Source of the DNA: Caballeronia arvi
Lineage (GTDB): Bacteria > Pseudomonadota > Gammaproteobacteria > Burkholderiales > Burkholderiaceae
Assembly: GCF_001544695.2 (NCBI RefSeq)
Contig: NZ_FCOM02000050.1
Location: 1-59,321, forward strand
Direction: 5' to 3'
Length of the DNA: 59,321 bases
Below are positions 33,366-42,214 of this stretch, in pieces. Each line of letters starts with the position of its first letter. Within the stretch, counting starts at the first letter, position 1. The translations under genes and the position numbers were made by a program. The notes beneath the pieces are model-generated. The model had not been told where the DNA came from. It was given only the letters and a program-made list of their open reading frames with translations, and ran no database searches.

Positions 33366-35195
33366 TCAGATCGCCTTCGTCCGCTCTTCGAGCCACGCCA
33401 GCGACTTGCCCGACACATGCGGCGACACGCGCGCACGCACCGTCGCGTGATACGCGTTGAGCCACGCACGGTCGTCGTCGCGCAACAGCGTCAAGTCGAT
33501 GCAGCGCGTATCGATCGGGCACAGCGTCAGCGTCTCGAATTCGAGGAAATCGCCGAATTCGGTCTTGCCAGCCGACTGGTTCATCACGAGATTCTCGATG
33601 CGGATGCCCCACTTGCCCGGCCGATAGATGCCCGGCTCGATCGACGTGATCATGCCCTCTTCCATCGCCGTCCAGGGTTCGGCCGGCGCGTAATGCGAGA
33701 TCACCTGCGGCCCTTCGTGCACGTTCAGGAAGTAGCCGACGCCGTGTCCCGTACCGTGGCCGTAATCCGCGCCCGCTTCCCAGATCGGCGCGCGCGCGAT
33801 CGAATCGAGCATCGGCGAACGGATGCCGCGCGGAAAGCGCGCACGCGACAGCGCGATCGTGCCTTTCAGAACCGTCGTGAAATCGCGCTTGTGTTCAGCC
33901 GTGATCGTGCCGATGGGCACAACCCGCGTGATGTCCGTCGTGCCGCTCAGATACTGACCACCGGAATCGATCAGCAGCAGGCCGTTGCCTTCGATCACCG
34001 CGTGCGACGCCTCGGTCGCACGGTAGTGCGGCATCGCGCCGTTGGCGTTGAAACCGGCGATCGTGCCGAAGCTCAGCGTGACGAAGCCCGGCCGGCGCGC
34101 ACGCGCGGCGGTGAGCTTTTCGTCGATCGTCAGCTCGGTGATGCGCTCGCGGCCGAGCGCCTCTTCGAACCACGCGAAGAATTCGGCGAGGGCGGCGCCG
34201 TCCTGCTCCATCGTCGCGCGAATGTGCTCCGCTTCCGCCGCCGTCTTGCGCGATTTCGCGAACGTCGACGGATTCACCGCCTCGACGATCGCAACCGTTG
34301 CGGGCACTTTTTCCAGCAGGCCGTGCGTGATGCGGCGCGGGTCGACCAGAAGCGTCGAGCCCGCGGGTAGCGACGCGAGCGCGTCGGGCGCGCCGGCGTA
34401 AGCGGCGACGCGCACGCCATCGCGCGCGAGCGATTCGACGAGTTCGGCGGGAACCTTGCCATCGGCGACGAAAAGGGTCGCGTTATCCAGCCCGATGAGC
34501 GCGTGCGCGACGAACACCGGGTTGTAGCTCACGTCGCCGCCGCGCAGGTTGAAGATCCATGCGAGATCGTCGAGCGTGGACACGAAGTGCCATTGCGCGC
34601 CTTTTGCGCGCATCGTCTCGCGAACGGTCGCGAGCTTTTCCGCGCGTGCGACGCTCGCGTGCGGTGCAGCATGTTCGTAGACGGGCGCTTCCGGCAAGCC
34701 GGGGCGTGCTTGCCACACGGAATCGAGCAAATCGAGGTCGGTGCGCAACACGATGCCGCGCGCGGTCAGCGCATCGGACAATGCGCGCGCCGCCGCGACG
34801 CCGAGCACGGCGCCATCGACCGCGACGGTTGCGCCCGCCGGCACGTTGTCCGCGAGCCAGTCGATGTGCGGTGCGGTCTGCTGGCCGCCCATCATCTTCA
34901 TCAATTCGATGCCGGTGCCCGCAAGCTGCGTCTCGGCCTGCATCCAGTAACGGCTGTCGACCCAGACGCCCGCGAAATCCGCCGTCACCACGAGAGTGCC
35001 GACCGAGCCGGTGAAGCCCGAAAGCCACTGACGTCCTTGCCAGCGTTCGGGCAGATATTCGGAAAGATGCGGGTCCGCCGACGGAATGAGCACGGCGGCG
35101 AGCTTTTCGAGCGCCATCTGGCCGCGCAGCGACTCGATTCGTCGTGCGAACATGGCGGGCTCTGGAATGGCTGAATCTGCGATGCGATCGTTCAT
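33366..35195 (-). CDS. Aminopeptidase P family protein (M24B Xaa-Pro aminopeptidase)
   Basis: A 609-residue protein of the long, three-domain aminopeptidase P type. Two creatinase N-like domains (about 20-320) precede the pita-bread catalytic domain. Metal ligands are seen in LLIDSGGQYLSGTTDITR (two aspartates), GHGTGHGVGYFLNVHEGP (histidine), SIEPGIYRPGKWGIRIEN (two glutamates). It removes N-terminal residues before proline in the cytoplasm. The frame extends upstream, but AGGTG and the start of conserved sequence support the ATG at 35195. The small C-terminal segment of this subfamily is also present. Confidence 0.9.
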   Translation of the reverse strand: MNDRIADSAIPEPAMFARRIESLRGQMALEKLAAVLIPSADPHLSEYLPERWQGRQWLSGFTGSVGTLVVTADFAGVWVDSRYWMQAETQLAGTGIELMKMMGGQQTAPHIDWLADNVPAGATVAVDGAVLGVAAARALSDALTARGIVLRTDLDLLDSVWQARPGLPEAPVYEHAAPHASVARAEKLATVRETMRAKGAQWHFVSTLDDLAWIFNLRGGDVSYNPVFVAHALIGLDNATLFVADGKVPAELVESLARDGVRVAAYAGAPDALASLPAGSTLLVDPRRITHGLLEKVPATVAIVEAVNPSTFAKSRKTAAEAEHIRATMEQDGAALAEFFAWFEEALGRERITELTIDEKLTAARARRPGFVTLSFGTIAGFNANGAMPHYRATEASHAVIEGNGLLLIDSGGQYLSGTTDITRVVPIGTITAEHKRDFTTVLKGTIALSRARFPRGIRSPMLDSIARAPIWEAGADYGHGTGHGVGYFLNVHEGPQVISHYAPAEPWTAMEEGMITSIEPGIYRPGKWGIRIENLVMNQSAGKTEFGDFLEFETLTLCPIDTRCIDLTLLRDDDRAWLNAYHATVRARVSPHVSGKSLAWLEERTKAI

Positions 35196-35279
35196 GAAAT
35201 CACCTGCGTGAAGGCCCGCGTGGGGCGCGAAGAGCACGGCGGGCGGCGAGGATCGCTCATCGCCCGTCAGATAAAGAGA

Positions 35280-35552
35280 TCAGCGGCGCACCGCCAGTCC
35301 GACGGTCGTCGTCACAACCAGGAACGCGAAGACCGAGCATGCCAGCCATTCGAGCGTATCGCCGTCGTGATAGACATCGACGATATTGCCCAGCATGCGC
35401 GCGACGACCGTCGCCAGTATGCCAGCGGCGATGGCCGTCCAGATGCGGCCGGCCGGACCGCGTGCGACGCGTCCCGCACGCCGCAACGGATGCAGCCACC
35501 AGCCCGCCGCGCCGATGACCGCGCCGAGGAAAATCAGCCCCATCCAGCCCAT
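35280..35552 (-). CDS. Small multi-pass membrane protein
   Basis: A 90-residue hydrophobic protein with about three membrane segments: residues 1-22, 38-54 and 69-88. Between the first two, a basic loop (RRAGRVARGPAGR) should face the cytoplasm. Size and the opening GLIFLGAVIGAAGWWL recall the GlsB/YeaQ/YmgE transglycosylase-associated family, but the match is not firm. The gene is 84 bp upstream of the aminopeptidase on the same strand. Confidence 0.5.
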   Translation of the reverse strand: MGWMGLIFLGAVIGAAGWWLHPLRRAGRVARGPAGRIWTAIAAGILATVVARMLGNIVDVYHDGDTLEWLACSVFAFLVVTTTVGLAVRR

Positions 35553-35960
35553 CAGCGGCCGCGCCTCATCGGACTGAGTTCTCTTCGGCGTGGGACATTC
35601 GGCGTAACGGACATGGGTTGGGCAATTCCGGATGGTTGCAGGCGCGCGCCAGCGTAGCGGATGAGTTTAGGGGCCGGATATGGGGAAGGCAAGACTCGGT
35701 CTTTGCGTGCCGCTCGGGTGTGTTGACTTCGGCAAGGAGCCGTTCAAGATCGATCTGCGAACCTCCCGATTTCCGCGAATCGATTCGACTGCTAGGATTT
35801 TTCCCAAAAATGCCGTACTCATTCATTTCGAGACTTGAATGAACGCGGCATAAATAAACTTCGGCCTCGAATTTGGGTCTCATATCTCAATCGCGTTCCT
35901 TATCAATATCGCCTGATCGCTGTGAAAGCGGACTAGCGTTTTCGAGGCTTGATTTTCCAT
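35553..35960. other. 408-bp intergenic region before the glycosyltransferase gene, no gene seen
   Basis: No convincing gene, hairpin terminator or promoter could be defined. The right half (about 35780-35960) is clearly more AT-rich than the surroundings and leads into the glycosyltransferase gene, as expected at the edge of acquired DNA. A minus-strand frame here (35566-35883) has no domain and atypical composition, and was not accepted. Confidence 0.5.
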
Positions 35961-36779
35961 ATGACAGAATCCAACCTTATTTCGCTGCGTGGCCTCGAGT
36001 TGATCATTACGTATCGCGGTCGCAGCGAGGAGAGGCGAGACAATCTGCGCGGCGTGCTGCGACACCTGCACCATACCTATTCGGATTATCAGGTCTGGCT
36101 AATGGAGGCTGACGCCGCGCCGACCTTCGTTTGGTCTGAATTCCACGATCCGAAGATCAGGCATGTATTCCTGCACGACAGCGGCCCGTTCCCGAAAGCG
36201 CGGCTCGTCAATCTCGGCGCGCTCATGGCGAAAAGCCCGATTATCTGCATGCACGACGCCGATATGATCGCGAATCCGGTTTATTTCAGCGCCGCGGTCA
36301 ATGCGCTCATGGATGAAGATAAAAGCGACGTGCTTTGCCCGTTCATGCGTGTATTGAACGTCTCTGGCGATCCGCGCAAGTCGTTCATCGAATCGGGCGA
36401 TTTCAATCAACTGTCGCCGTTTCTCGATGGCGAGCTACCCGCTGACATCAATTTGCTGTACGACAACACCCCGGGCGCGATCAATCTTTTCAGGCGCGCG
36501 GAATTTGTCCGCGTCGGGGGACTCGACCCGGCTTTCATCGGATGGGGCGGTGAGGACGACGATCTGCTGCTTCGCGCCGGACGTCTCGGCGTACGCTGGC
36601 ATTCGTTTACCGGCGCCCATGCGGCTCTGTTTCATCTGAATCACGACTCCGCTTCCCGCGAGCTGTCCCTCGACGACGAAGACATTGCGAAGAACCGGCA
36701 ACGAGCATTTCGCACAGGCGAGATACCGATCGACGAACTGGAAGCGCGCGCGGCCGAGTTGTCGAAATATTTTGGCTGA
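35961..36779 (+). CDS. Glycosyltransferase with GT7-C-like GWGGEDDD motif
   Basis: A 272-residue protein of the GT-A fold. The first strand is LELIITYRGR (11-20). HDAD at 98-101 is the likely metal-binding DxD motif in CMHDADMI. GWGGEDDD at 194-201 matches the conserved loop of the galactosyltransferase C-terminal (GT7-C) family, which is found in beta-4-galactosyltransferases and chondroitin-type polymerases. It probably transfers a hexose or N-acetylhexosamine to a surface glycan. Donor and acceptor are unknown. No other glycan gene is nearby. The AT-richer start and isolated position between housekeeping genes suggest lateral gain. A second ATG four codons upstream is possible. Confidence 0.7.
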   Translation: MTESNLISLRGLELIITYRGRSEERRDNLRGVLRHLHHTYSDYQVWLMEADAAPTFVWSEFHDPKIRHVFLHDSGPFPKARLVNLGALMAKSPIICMHDADMIANPVYFSAAVNALMDEDKSDVLCPFMRVLNVSGDPRKSFIESGDFNQLSPFLDGELPADINLLYDNTPGAINLFRRAEFVRVGGLDPAFIGWGGEDDDLLLRAGRLGVRWHSFTGAHAALFHLNHDSASRELSLDDEDIAKNRQRAFRTGEIPIDELEARAAELSKYFG

Positions 36780-36780
36780 G

Positions 36781-36824
36781 AACACGCCGCGGCCTTCTGT
36801 CACAGGCCGCGCGCCGTGTTTTCG
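36781..36824 (+). terminator. Intrinsic terminator after the glycosyltransferase gene
   Basis: A stem with inner CGCGGCCT/AGGCCGCG and outer AACAC/GTGTT, separated by a small internal bulge, followed by TTTTC. It starts directly after the stop codon. Confidence 0.7.
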
Positions 36825-36921
36825 TTGCCTCGCATCCACCGCCCGACGCACCGGCCTGTGCGTAAGAAGGCAGCGTTCGCGCCCCAAATGCCACCTATAA
36901 ATGAACAAAAACGCAAAAGGC

Positions 36922-36927
36922 TATAAT
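36922..36927 (+). promoter_or_regulatory. Candidate -10 box for hemA
   Basis: A perfect TATAAT in an AT-rich stretch 53 nt before the hemA start. No convincing -35 is seen 16-18 nt upstream, so only the -10 is claimed. Confidence 0.4.
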
Positions 36928-36980
36928 ATTGGGCTATCTGAATGGCCATCGGCTTAGGCCCAAAGCATCAGTCCAAAACA

Positions 36981-38276
36981 ATGCAGCTCCTCACGATCGG
37001 AATCAATCACCACACTGCGCCTGTCGCCCTGCGCGAACGCGTGGCGTTTCCGCTCGAGCAGATCAAGCCCGCCTTGGGCGCGCTGAAGGACATCTGGCTG
37101 GGGCCGCTCGCGAAGGTATCGCCCGAGGCGGCGATCCTCTCGACCTGCAATCGCACCGAACTCTACTGCGCCACTGACGACTCCGCCGCCCGCGAAGCCG
37201 CACTCCAGTGGCTCTCGAAGTATCACCACATTCCCGTTCCCGAGCTCGCGCCGCATGTCTATGCGCTGCCGCAGTCGGAAGCGGTGCGCCACGCGTTCCG
37301 CGTCGCGTCCGGACTGGATTCGATGGTGCTCGGCGAGACGCAGATCGTCGGACAAATGAAGGATGCCGTGCGGACGGCCTCCGAGGCCGGCGCGCTCGGC
37401 ACGTATCTCAACCAGTTGTTCCAGCGCACGTTCGCCGTCGCCAAGGAAGTGCGCACGACGACCGAAATCGGCGCGCAATCCGTGTCGATGGCCGCCGCCG
37501 CCGTGCGTCTCGCGCAGCGCATCTTCGAAGACGTCGCGAGCCAGCGCGTGCTGTTCATCGGCGCGGGCGAAATGATCGAGCTCTGCGCGACGCACTTCGC
37601 CGCGCAGAATCCGCGTGAGCTAGTCGTCGCGAACCGCACCGCCGAGCGTGGCGAGAAGCTCGCCGGACGTTTCAATGGCCGCGCGATTCCGCTCTCCGAA
37701 CTGCCCGCGCGCATGCACGAGTTCGACATCATCGTGTCGTGTACGGCGTCGACGCTGCCGATCATCGGCCTCGGCGCGGTCGAGCGTGCGGTGCGCGCGC
37801 GCCGTCATCGGCCGATTTTCATGGTCGATCTCGCCGTGCCGCGCGACATCGAACCGGAAGTCGGCGACCTGAAAGACGTGTTCCTCTACACCGTCGACGA
37901 CCTCGGCGCGATCGTGCGCGAAGGCAACGCGTCGCGTCAGGCGGCGGTCGCGCAGGCCGAAGCGATCATCGAGACGCGCGTCGCGAATTTCATGCAGTGG
38001 CTCGACGCACGCAGCATTGTGCCCGTGATTCGCCATATGCACACGCAGGCCGACGCGCTGCGCCGCGCCGAAGTCGAGCGCGCGCGCAAGCTGCTCGCGC
38101 GCGGCGACGATCCCGCCGCCGTCCTGGAAGCACTGTCGCAATCGCTGACCAACAAGCTGATTCACGGCCCGACGCACGCGCTCAACCGCGCGACGCGCGA
38201 AGAGCGCGGCCAGCTCATCGACCTGATGAGCGGCTTCTACCGCCACGGCTCGCCGTCCGATTCGTCGGAACGTTAG
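36981..38276 (+). CDS. hemA: Glutamyl-tRNA reductase
   Basis: A 431-residue HemA. The catalytic region ILSTCNRTELYC holds the active-site cysteine near residue 56. The NADPH domain follows with LFIGAGEMIELCATHF and VANRTAERGEKLA, and then the C-terminal dimerisation helix. It reduces glutamyl-tRNA to glutamate semialdehyde, the first committed step of tetrapyrrole synthesis. The frame is open 13 codons upstream, but MQLLTIGINHHTAP is the family start. It leads a conserved plus-strand row hemA-prfA-prmC-grxD-ubiX. Confidence 0.95.
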   Translation: MQLLTIGINHHTAPVALRERVAFPLEQIKPALGALKDIWLGPLAKVSPEAAILSTCNRTELYCATDDSAAREAALQWLSKYHHIPVPELAPHVYALPQSEAVRHAFRVASGLDSMVLGETQIVGQMKDAVRTASEAGALGTYLNQLFQRTFAVAKEVRTTTEIGAQSVSMAAAAVRLAQRIFEDVASQRVLFIGAGEMIELCATHFAAQNPRELVVANRTAERGEKLAGRFNGRAIPLSELPARMHEFDIIVSCTASTLPIIGLGAVERAVRARRHRPIFMVDLAVPRDIEPEVGDLKDVFLYTVDDLGAIVREGNASRQAAVAQAEAIIETRVANFMQWLDARSIVPVIRHMHTQADALRRAEVERARKLLARGDDPAAVLEALSQSLTNKLIHGPTHALNRATREERGQLIDLMSGFYRHGSPSDSSER

Positions 38277-38375
38277 CGGCCCTCCGTTTGCTATTCTCCA
38301 ATGCCACGCGCGGTTAGCGCGGCGGCGTCCCCGAATTCGCAGTTTCTCAGGAGCACCGAGCTCCTTCTCCGTCCG

Positions 38376-39458
38376 ATGAAAACGAGCATGCAAAGCAAGC
38401 TCGACCAGCTTGCAAAACGGCAGGTCGATCTCAACGATTTGTTGAGCCGCGAAGACGTGACAGCCGATATGGATCAATACCGGAAGCTCACGCGCGAGCA
38501 CGCGGAAATCAGCCCGATCGTCGATCAATACGCGCTCTGGCGTCAGGCGCTCACCGACGAAGCGACCGCGCAGGAACTGCTCGCCGATCCGTCGATGCGC
38601 GATTTCGCCGAAGAGGAAATCGGCGAGGCGCGCGAGCGCATGGTGAAGATCGAAGGCGACTTGCAGACGATGCTGCTGCCCAAAGATCCGAACGACGAGC
38701 GCAACATCTTCATCGAAATCCGCGCGGGCACGGGCGGCGACGAGTCGGCGCTGTTCGCGGGCGATCTGTTGCGCATGTACCTGCGTTACGCGGAACGCAA
38801 TCGCTGGACGGCCGAAACGATGTCGGAAAGCGTCTCCGATCTCGGCGGCTACAAGGAAGTGATCGTCCGCATCGCGGGGCAAGGCGCGTTTTCGCGGCTC
38901 AAGTTCGAATCGGGCGGGCATCGCGTGCAGCGCGTCCCGGCGACGGAAACGCAGGGGCGCATCCACACGTCGGCGTGCACGGTCGCCGTCATGCCGGAAG
39001 CCGATGAAATCAGCGAAGTCGTGATCAATCCGGCGGATCTGCGCATCGACACGTTCCGCGCGTCGGGCGCGGGCGGGCAGCACATCAACAAGACGGATTC
39101 CGCCGTGCGCGTCACGCACTTGCCGACGGGCATCGTCGTCGAATGTCAGGACGACCGCTCGCAGCACAAGAACAAGGACCGCGCGCTGAAGGTGCTCGCC
39201 GCGCGCATCAAGGACAAGCAGTATCACGAGCAGCACGCGAAGGAAGCCGCGACGCGCAAGAGTCTGATCGGCTCGGGCGACCGCTCGGGGCGCATCCGCA
39301 CGTACAACTTCCCGCAAGGGCGCATGACGGATCACCGCATCAATCTGACGCTCTACAAGCTCGAATACATCATGGACGGCGATATCGACGAGCTCATCGG
39401 CGCGCTTGTGTCCGAGCATCAGGCGGAGCAGCTCGCGGCGCTCGGGGAAGCGGAGTGA
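38376..39458 (+). CDS. prfA: Peptide chain release factor 1
   Basis: A 360-residue RF1, exactly the usual length. The stop-codon recognition element PAT is seen in RVPATETQGRIHTS, and the catalytic GGQ lies in RASGAGGQHINKTDSA. RF1 ends translation at UAA and UAG. The frame is open upstream; MKTSMQSKLDQL at 38376 aligns with known RF1 starts. The stop codon overlaps the GTG start of prmC, whose product methylates the GGQ glutamine of this protein, so the pair is both functionally and translationally coupled. Confidence 0.96.
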   Translation: MKTSMQSKLDQLAKRQVDLNDLLSREDVTADMDQYRKLTREHAEISPIVDQYALWRQALTDEATAQELLADPSMRDFAEEEIGEARERMVKIEGDLQTMLLPKDPNDERNIFIEIRAGTGGDESALFAGDLLRMYLRYAERNRWTAETMSESVSDLGGYKEVIVRIAGQGAFSRLKFESGGHRVQRVPATETQGRIHTSACTVAVMPEADEISEVVINPADLRIDTFRASGAGGQHINKTDSAVRVTHLPTGIVVECQDDRSQHKNKDRALKVLAARIKDKQYHEQHAKEAATRKSLIGSGDRSGRIRTYNFPQGRMTDHRINLTLYKLEYIMDGDIDELIGALVSEHQAEQLAALGEAE

Positions 39459-40276
39459 CGGTTGCCGATTTGCTGCGTGCGTCGTCGCTGCCGCAGCTCG
39501 AAGCGCGCATTCTGTTGATGCACGTGCTCGGTTGGCGGCGCACGGAACTCATCACGCGCGATCTTCTGCCGCTTGCGGAAGATGCTGTTGCGCGGTTCGA
39601 ATCGTTGTCGGCGCGACGTCTGGCAGGCGAACCCATCGCGCAACTGACGGGCAAGCGCGAATTCTTCGGCCTCGATTTCGACGTGACGCCGGACGTGCTG
39701 ATTCCGCGCCCGGAAACCGAATTGCTGGTGGAACTCGCGCTCGAAGCCATCGTCGATACACCGAATGCGCGCGTGCTCGATCTCGGCACGGGCACGGGTG
39801 CGATTGCGCTGTCGATTGCGCATGCGCGGCCCGACGCGCGTGTGTGGGCTGTGGATCGCTCAGCCGCCGCATTGCAAGTCGCGCGAGATAACGCCGCGCG
39901 CCTTCTGGATAAAAGCGCAGTCACGTTCATCCAGAGCGACTGGACCGCGAATATCGATCCATCGCTGCGCTTCGAGGCGATCGTCAGCAACCCGCCGTAT
40001 ATCGCGAGCGACGATCCGCACCTTGAACAAGGCGATTTGCGCTTCGAGCCGCGCGGCGCGCTCACCGATGACGCCGACGGTCTGTCGGCGATTCGCACGA
40101 TCATCGAGACTGCGCCGCTTCTGCTCGCGAGCCACGGCGCGTTGTGGCTGGAGCACGGCTACGATCAGGCCCAGGCCGTGCGCGGCCTGCTCGAGGCGCG
40201 CGGCTTCACCGATGTCCGTTCGATGCGCGATCTCGCCGGCATCGAACGCTGCTCGGGCGGTCTTTTCATCGCGTGA
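39455..40276 (+). CDS. prmC: Release factor glutamine methyltransferase
   Basis: A 273-residue methyltransferase. The SAM site is VLDLGTGTGAIALSIA and the catalytic NPPY is in VSNPPYIASDDPHL. GKREFFGLDFDVTPDVLIPRPETE is a PrmC signature. It methylates the glutamine of the GGQ motif in RF1 and RF2. The start is GTG at 39455, overlapping the prfA stop (GTGA). The frame runs on upstream inside prfA, but this coupling and the conserved N-terminal helix support 39455. Confidence 0.93.
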   Translation: MTVADLLRASSLPQLEARILLMHVLGWRRTELITRDLLPLAEDAVARFESLSARRLAGEPIAQLTGKREFFGLDFDVTPDVLIPRPETELLVELALEAIVDTPNARVLDLGTGTGAIALSIAHARPDARVWAVDRSAAALQVARDNAARLLDKSAVTFIQSDWTANIDPSLRFEAIVSNPPYIASDDPHLEQGDLRFEPRGALTDDADGLSAIRTIIETAPLLLASHGALWLEHGYDQAQAVRGLLEARGFTDVRSMRDLAGIERCSGGLFIA

Positions 40277-40351
40277 GCCGCCTCCGCTCGCGTATTCGAA
40301 ATCCGCTATCATTTCAAGAACTCTCACCGAAATCTCAAGCGCAGGAAAGAC

Positions 40352-40663
40352 ATGGACACGCAAGAACGCATCAAGCAGATCGTCGATCAAAACCCGGTCG
40401 TCCTCTTCATGAAGGGCACGGCGCAATTCCCGATGTGCGGCTTCTCCGGCCGCGCGATTCAAGTGCTCAAGGCGTGCGGCGCCGATCAGATCATGACCGT
40501 GAACGTCCTCGAAGACGACGCGATCCGCCAGGGCATCAAGGAATTCTCGAACTGGCCGACCATTCCGCAGCTCTACGTGAAGGGCGAGTTCATCGGCGGC
40601 TCGGACATCATGATGGAGATGTATCAGTCGGGCGAACTGCAACAGCTCTTCGCCGCGGCCTGA
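40352..40663 (+). CDS. grxD: Monothiol glutaredoxin, Grx4 family
   Basis: A 103-residue monothiol glutaredoxin. The active site CGFS (29-32) follows FMKGTAQFPM, and the glutathione-binding WPTIPQLYVKGEFIGGSDI segment is complete. Such proteins carry and pass on [2Fe-2S] clusters with BolA partners. AGGAAAGAC precedes the ATG. It lies 75 bp after prmC and 13 bp before ubiX, within the hemA row. Confidence 0.95.
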   Translation: MDTQERIKQIVDQNPVVLFMKGTAQFPMCGFSGRAIQVLKACGADQIMTVNVLEDDAIRQGIKEFSNWPTIPQLYVKGEFIGGSDIMMEMYQSGELQQLFAAA

Positions 40664-40676
40664 GTCTTATCCGCAC

Positions 40677-41279
40677 GTGAGCGCGCCCGCTGCCGCGAAG
40701 CGACGGCTCATCGTCGCGATTACCGGTGCAACGGGCGCCATCTACGGCGTGCGTCTGCTCGAGACGCTGCGCCGGCTGGGCGGCGTGGAGACGCATCTGC
40801 TCGTCTCCAGCGCCGGCTGGCTCAATATCCAGCACGAACTCGATCTCGACAAAGCCACCGTCCACGCGCTGGCCGATGTCGTCCATAGCGTGCGCGATGT
40901 CGGCGCGAGCATCGCATCGGGTTCCTTCGCGACCGACGGCTTGGTCATCGCGCCCTGCTCCATGCGCACGCTCGCGAGCGTCGCGCACGGCCTTTCCGAT
41001 AATCTCATCACCCGCGCCGCAGACGTCGTGCTGAAAGAGCGCCGCCGTCTCGTGCTGCTCGTGCGAGAAACGCCGCTCAATCTCGCGCATCTGCGCAACA
41101 TGACGGCCGTCACCGAAATGGGCGGCGTGATCTTTCCGCCGCTGCCGGCGTTCTATCAAAAGCCTGCGAGCATCGACGAGATGGTGGATCACACCGTTGC
41201 GCGCGTCATCGATCTCTTTGGTCTCGCTCAGCCCGTCGCTCCGGCGTGGCGCGGACTGCGCAGCGAAGCCTCGGATTAA
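40677..41279 (+). CDS. ubiX: Flavin prenyltransferase UbiX
   Basis: A 200-residue UbiX. AITGATGAIYGVRLLE is the FMN-binding start, SSAGWLNIQHE, APCSMRTLASVAHGLSDNLI and LVRETPLNLAHLRNM are further family blocks. It makes prenylated FMN, the cofactor for the UbiD decarboxylase of ubiquinone synthesis. The start is GTG at 40677, 13 bp after grxD. Together with the UbiH-type gene near 19 kb it reflects aerobic ubiquinone metabolism. Confidence 0.93.
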   Translation: MSAPAAAKRRLIVAITGATGAIYGVRLLETLRRLGGVETHLLVSSAGWLNIQHELDLDKATVHALADVVHSVRDVGASIASGSFATDGLVIAPCSMRTLASVAHGLSDNLITRAADVVLKERRRLVLLVRETPLNLAHLRNMTAVTEMGGVIFPPLPAFYQKPASIDEMVDHTVARVIDLFGLAQPVAPAWRGLRSEASD

Positions 41280-41374
41280 CAACACCGGCGACACAATTCG
41301 TTGCCGCGCGGACTGTTTATCAACGCGGCTCGCGGCCTTACATTGGATGGCAGATACCACAGGAATTTGCCGCC

Positions 41375-42160
41375 ATGAGCCGACTGCCTACCGTTTTCAT
41401 TTCCCACGGCGCGCCGACGCTGCCGATCGACCCGTCGATGCCCTCCGCTGAATTCGCCACGCTTGGACAAAGCCTGCCGCGTCCGCGCGCGATTCTGATG
41501 TTGTCCGCGCACTGGGGCACGGCGCAGCCGGTCGCGAGCACGGCCGAACGTCCGGAAACGATTCACGATTTCTACGGCTTCCCGCGCGCGCTCTACGAAC
41601 TGCGCTACCCGGCGCCCGGCGCGCCCGATCTCGCGAAGCGTGCCGCCGCGCTGCTTCGCGCTCAGGGCATTCCTGCCGCCATGACGGATCACGGGCTCGA
41701 TCACGGCGCGTGGGTGCCAATGCTGCTGATGTTCCCCGACGCGGACATTCCGGTCGCGCAGCTTTCGATTCAGCCACGTCTCGACGCCGCACATCATTTC
41801 CGGATCGGCCGAGCGCTGCGTGATTTGCGCGATGACGGCGTGATGATCGTCGGCTCGGGCCAGATCACGCACAACCTGCGCATGGCCGATTTCAGCGCGC
41901 GCCCGGAAGACGCCGATCCGCGCGTGACCGAATTCACCGACTGGTTCGAGCGAAGCATGGCCGAACGCGACATCGACGCCCTGCTGGACTATCGCGCCCG
42001 CGCGCCGCATGCGGCGCTGATGCATCCCACCGACGAGCATTTGCTGCCGGTCTTCAGTGCGCTGGGCGCGGCGGCGGACAATTATCGGCTTGCGATCCAG
42101 TCGCTCGGCACCTTCCAGCGCGCGCTCGCGATGACGAACTACGTGTTCGCGGACGACTAA
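41375..42160 (+). CDS. Class III extradiol ring-cleavage dioxygenase, YgiD/DODA type
   Basis: A 261-residue protein of the LigB/DODA family. Likely metal-ligand histidines are in FISHGAPTL, LSAHWG and DHGLDHGAWVPM, and a further histidine is in GSGQITHNL. Family members open aromatic diols such as DOPA; the natural substrate here is unknown. AGGAATT precedes the ATG at 41375. The frame continues upstream, but without conserved sequence. It follows ubiX by 95 bp on the same strand, and a bidirectional terminator follows. Confidence 0.85.
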   Translation: MSRLPTVFISHGAPTLPIDPSMPSAEFATLGQSLPRPRAILMLSAHWGTAQPVASTAERPETIHDFYGFPRALYELRYPAPGAPDLAKRAAALLRAQGIPAAMTDHGLDHGAWVPMLLMFPDADIPVAQLSIQPRLDAAHHFRIGRALRDLRDDGVMIVGSGQITHNLRMADFSARPEDADPRVTEFTDWFERSMAERDIDALLDYRARAPHAALMHPTDEHLLPVFSALGAAADNYRLAIQSLGTFQRALAMTNYVFADD

Positions 42161-42165
42161 ACAAA

Positions 42166-42193
42166 AAAACCGCCTGATCGCTCAGGCGGTTTT
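42166..42193 (+). terminator. Bidirectional intrinsic terminator
   Basis: A perfect 12-bp stem AAAACCGCCTGA/TCAGGCGGTTTT with loop TCGC. The plus side ends in T residues, and the minus side has seven T residues (A-run at 42163-42169). It serves the convergent dioxygenase and permease genes. Confidence 0.92.
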
Positions 42194-42214
42194 CACTCGC
42201 GGAACACGAAATCG

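Noticed and set aside
35566..35883. A 105-codon minus-strand frame before the glycosyltransferase gene
   Set aside because: Low-complexity, mixed composition, no family likeness and no ribosome-binding site; lies in an AT-richer intergenic stretch.
36899..36927. Full sigma-70 promoter for hemA
   Set aside because: The TATAAT is perfect, but no -35 element fits at 16-18 nt, so only the -10 box is listed.
37620..39419. A 599-codon minus-strand frame across hemA and prfA
   Set aside because: Antisense shadow of two conserved essential genes.
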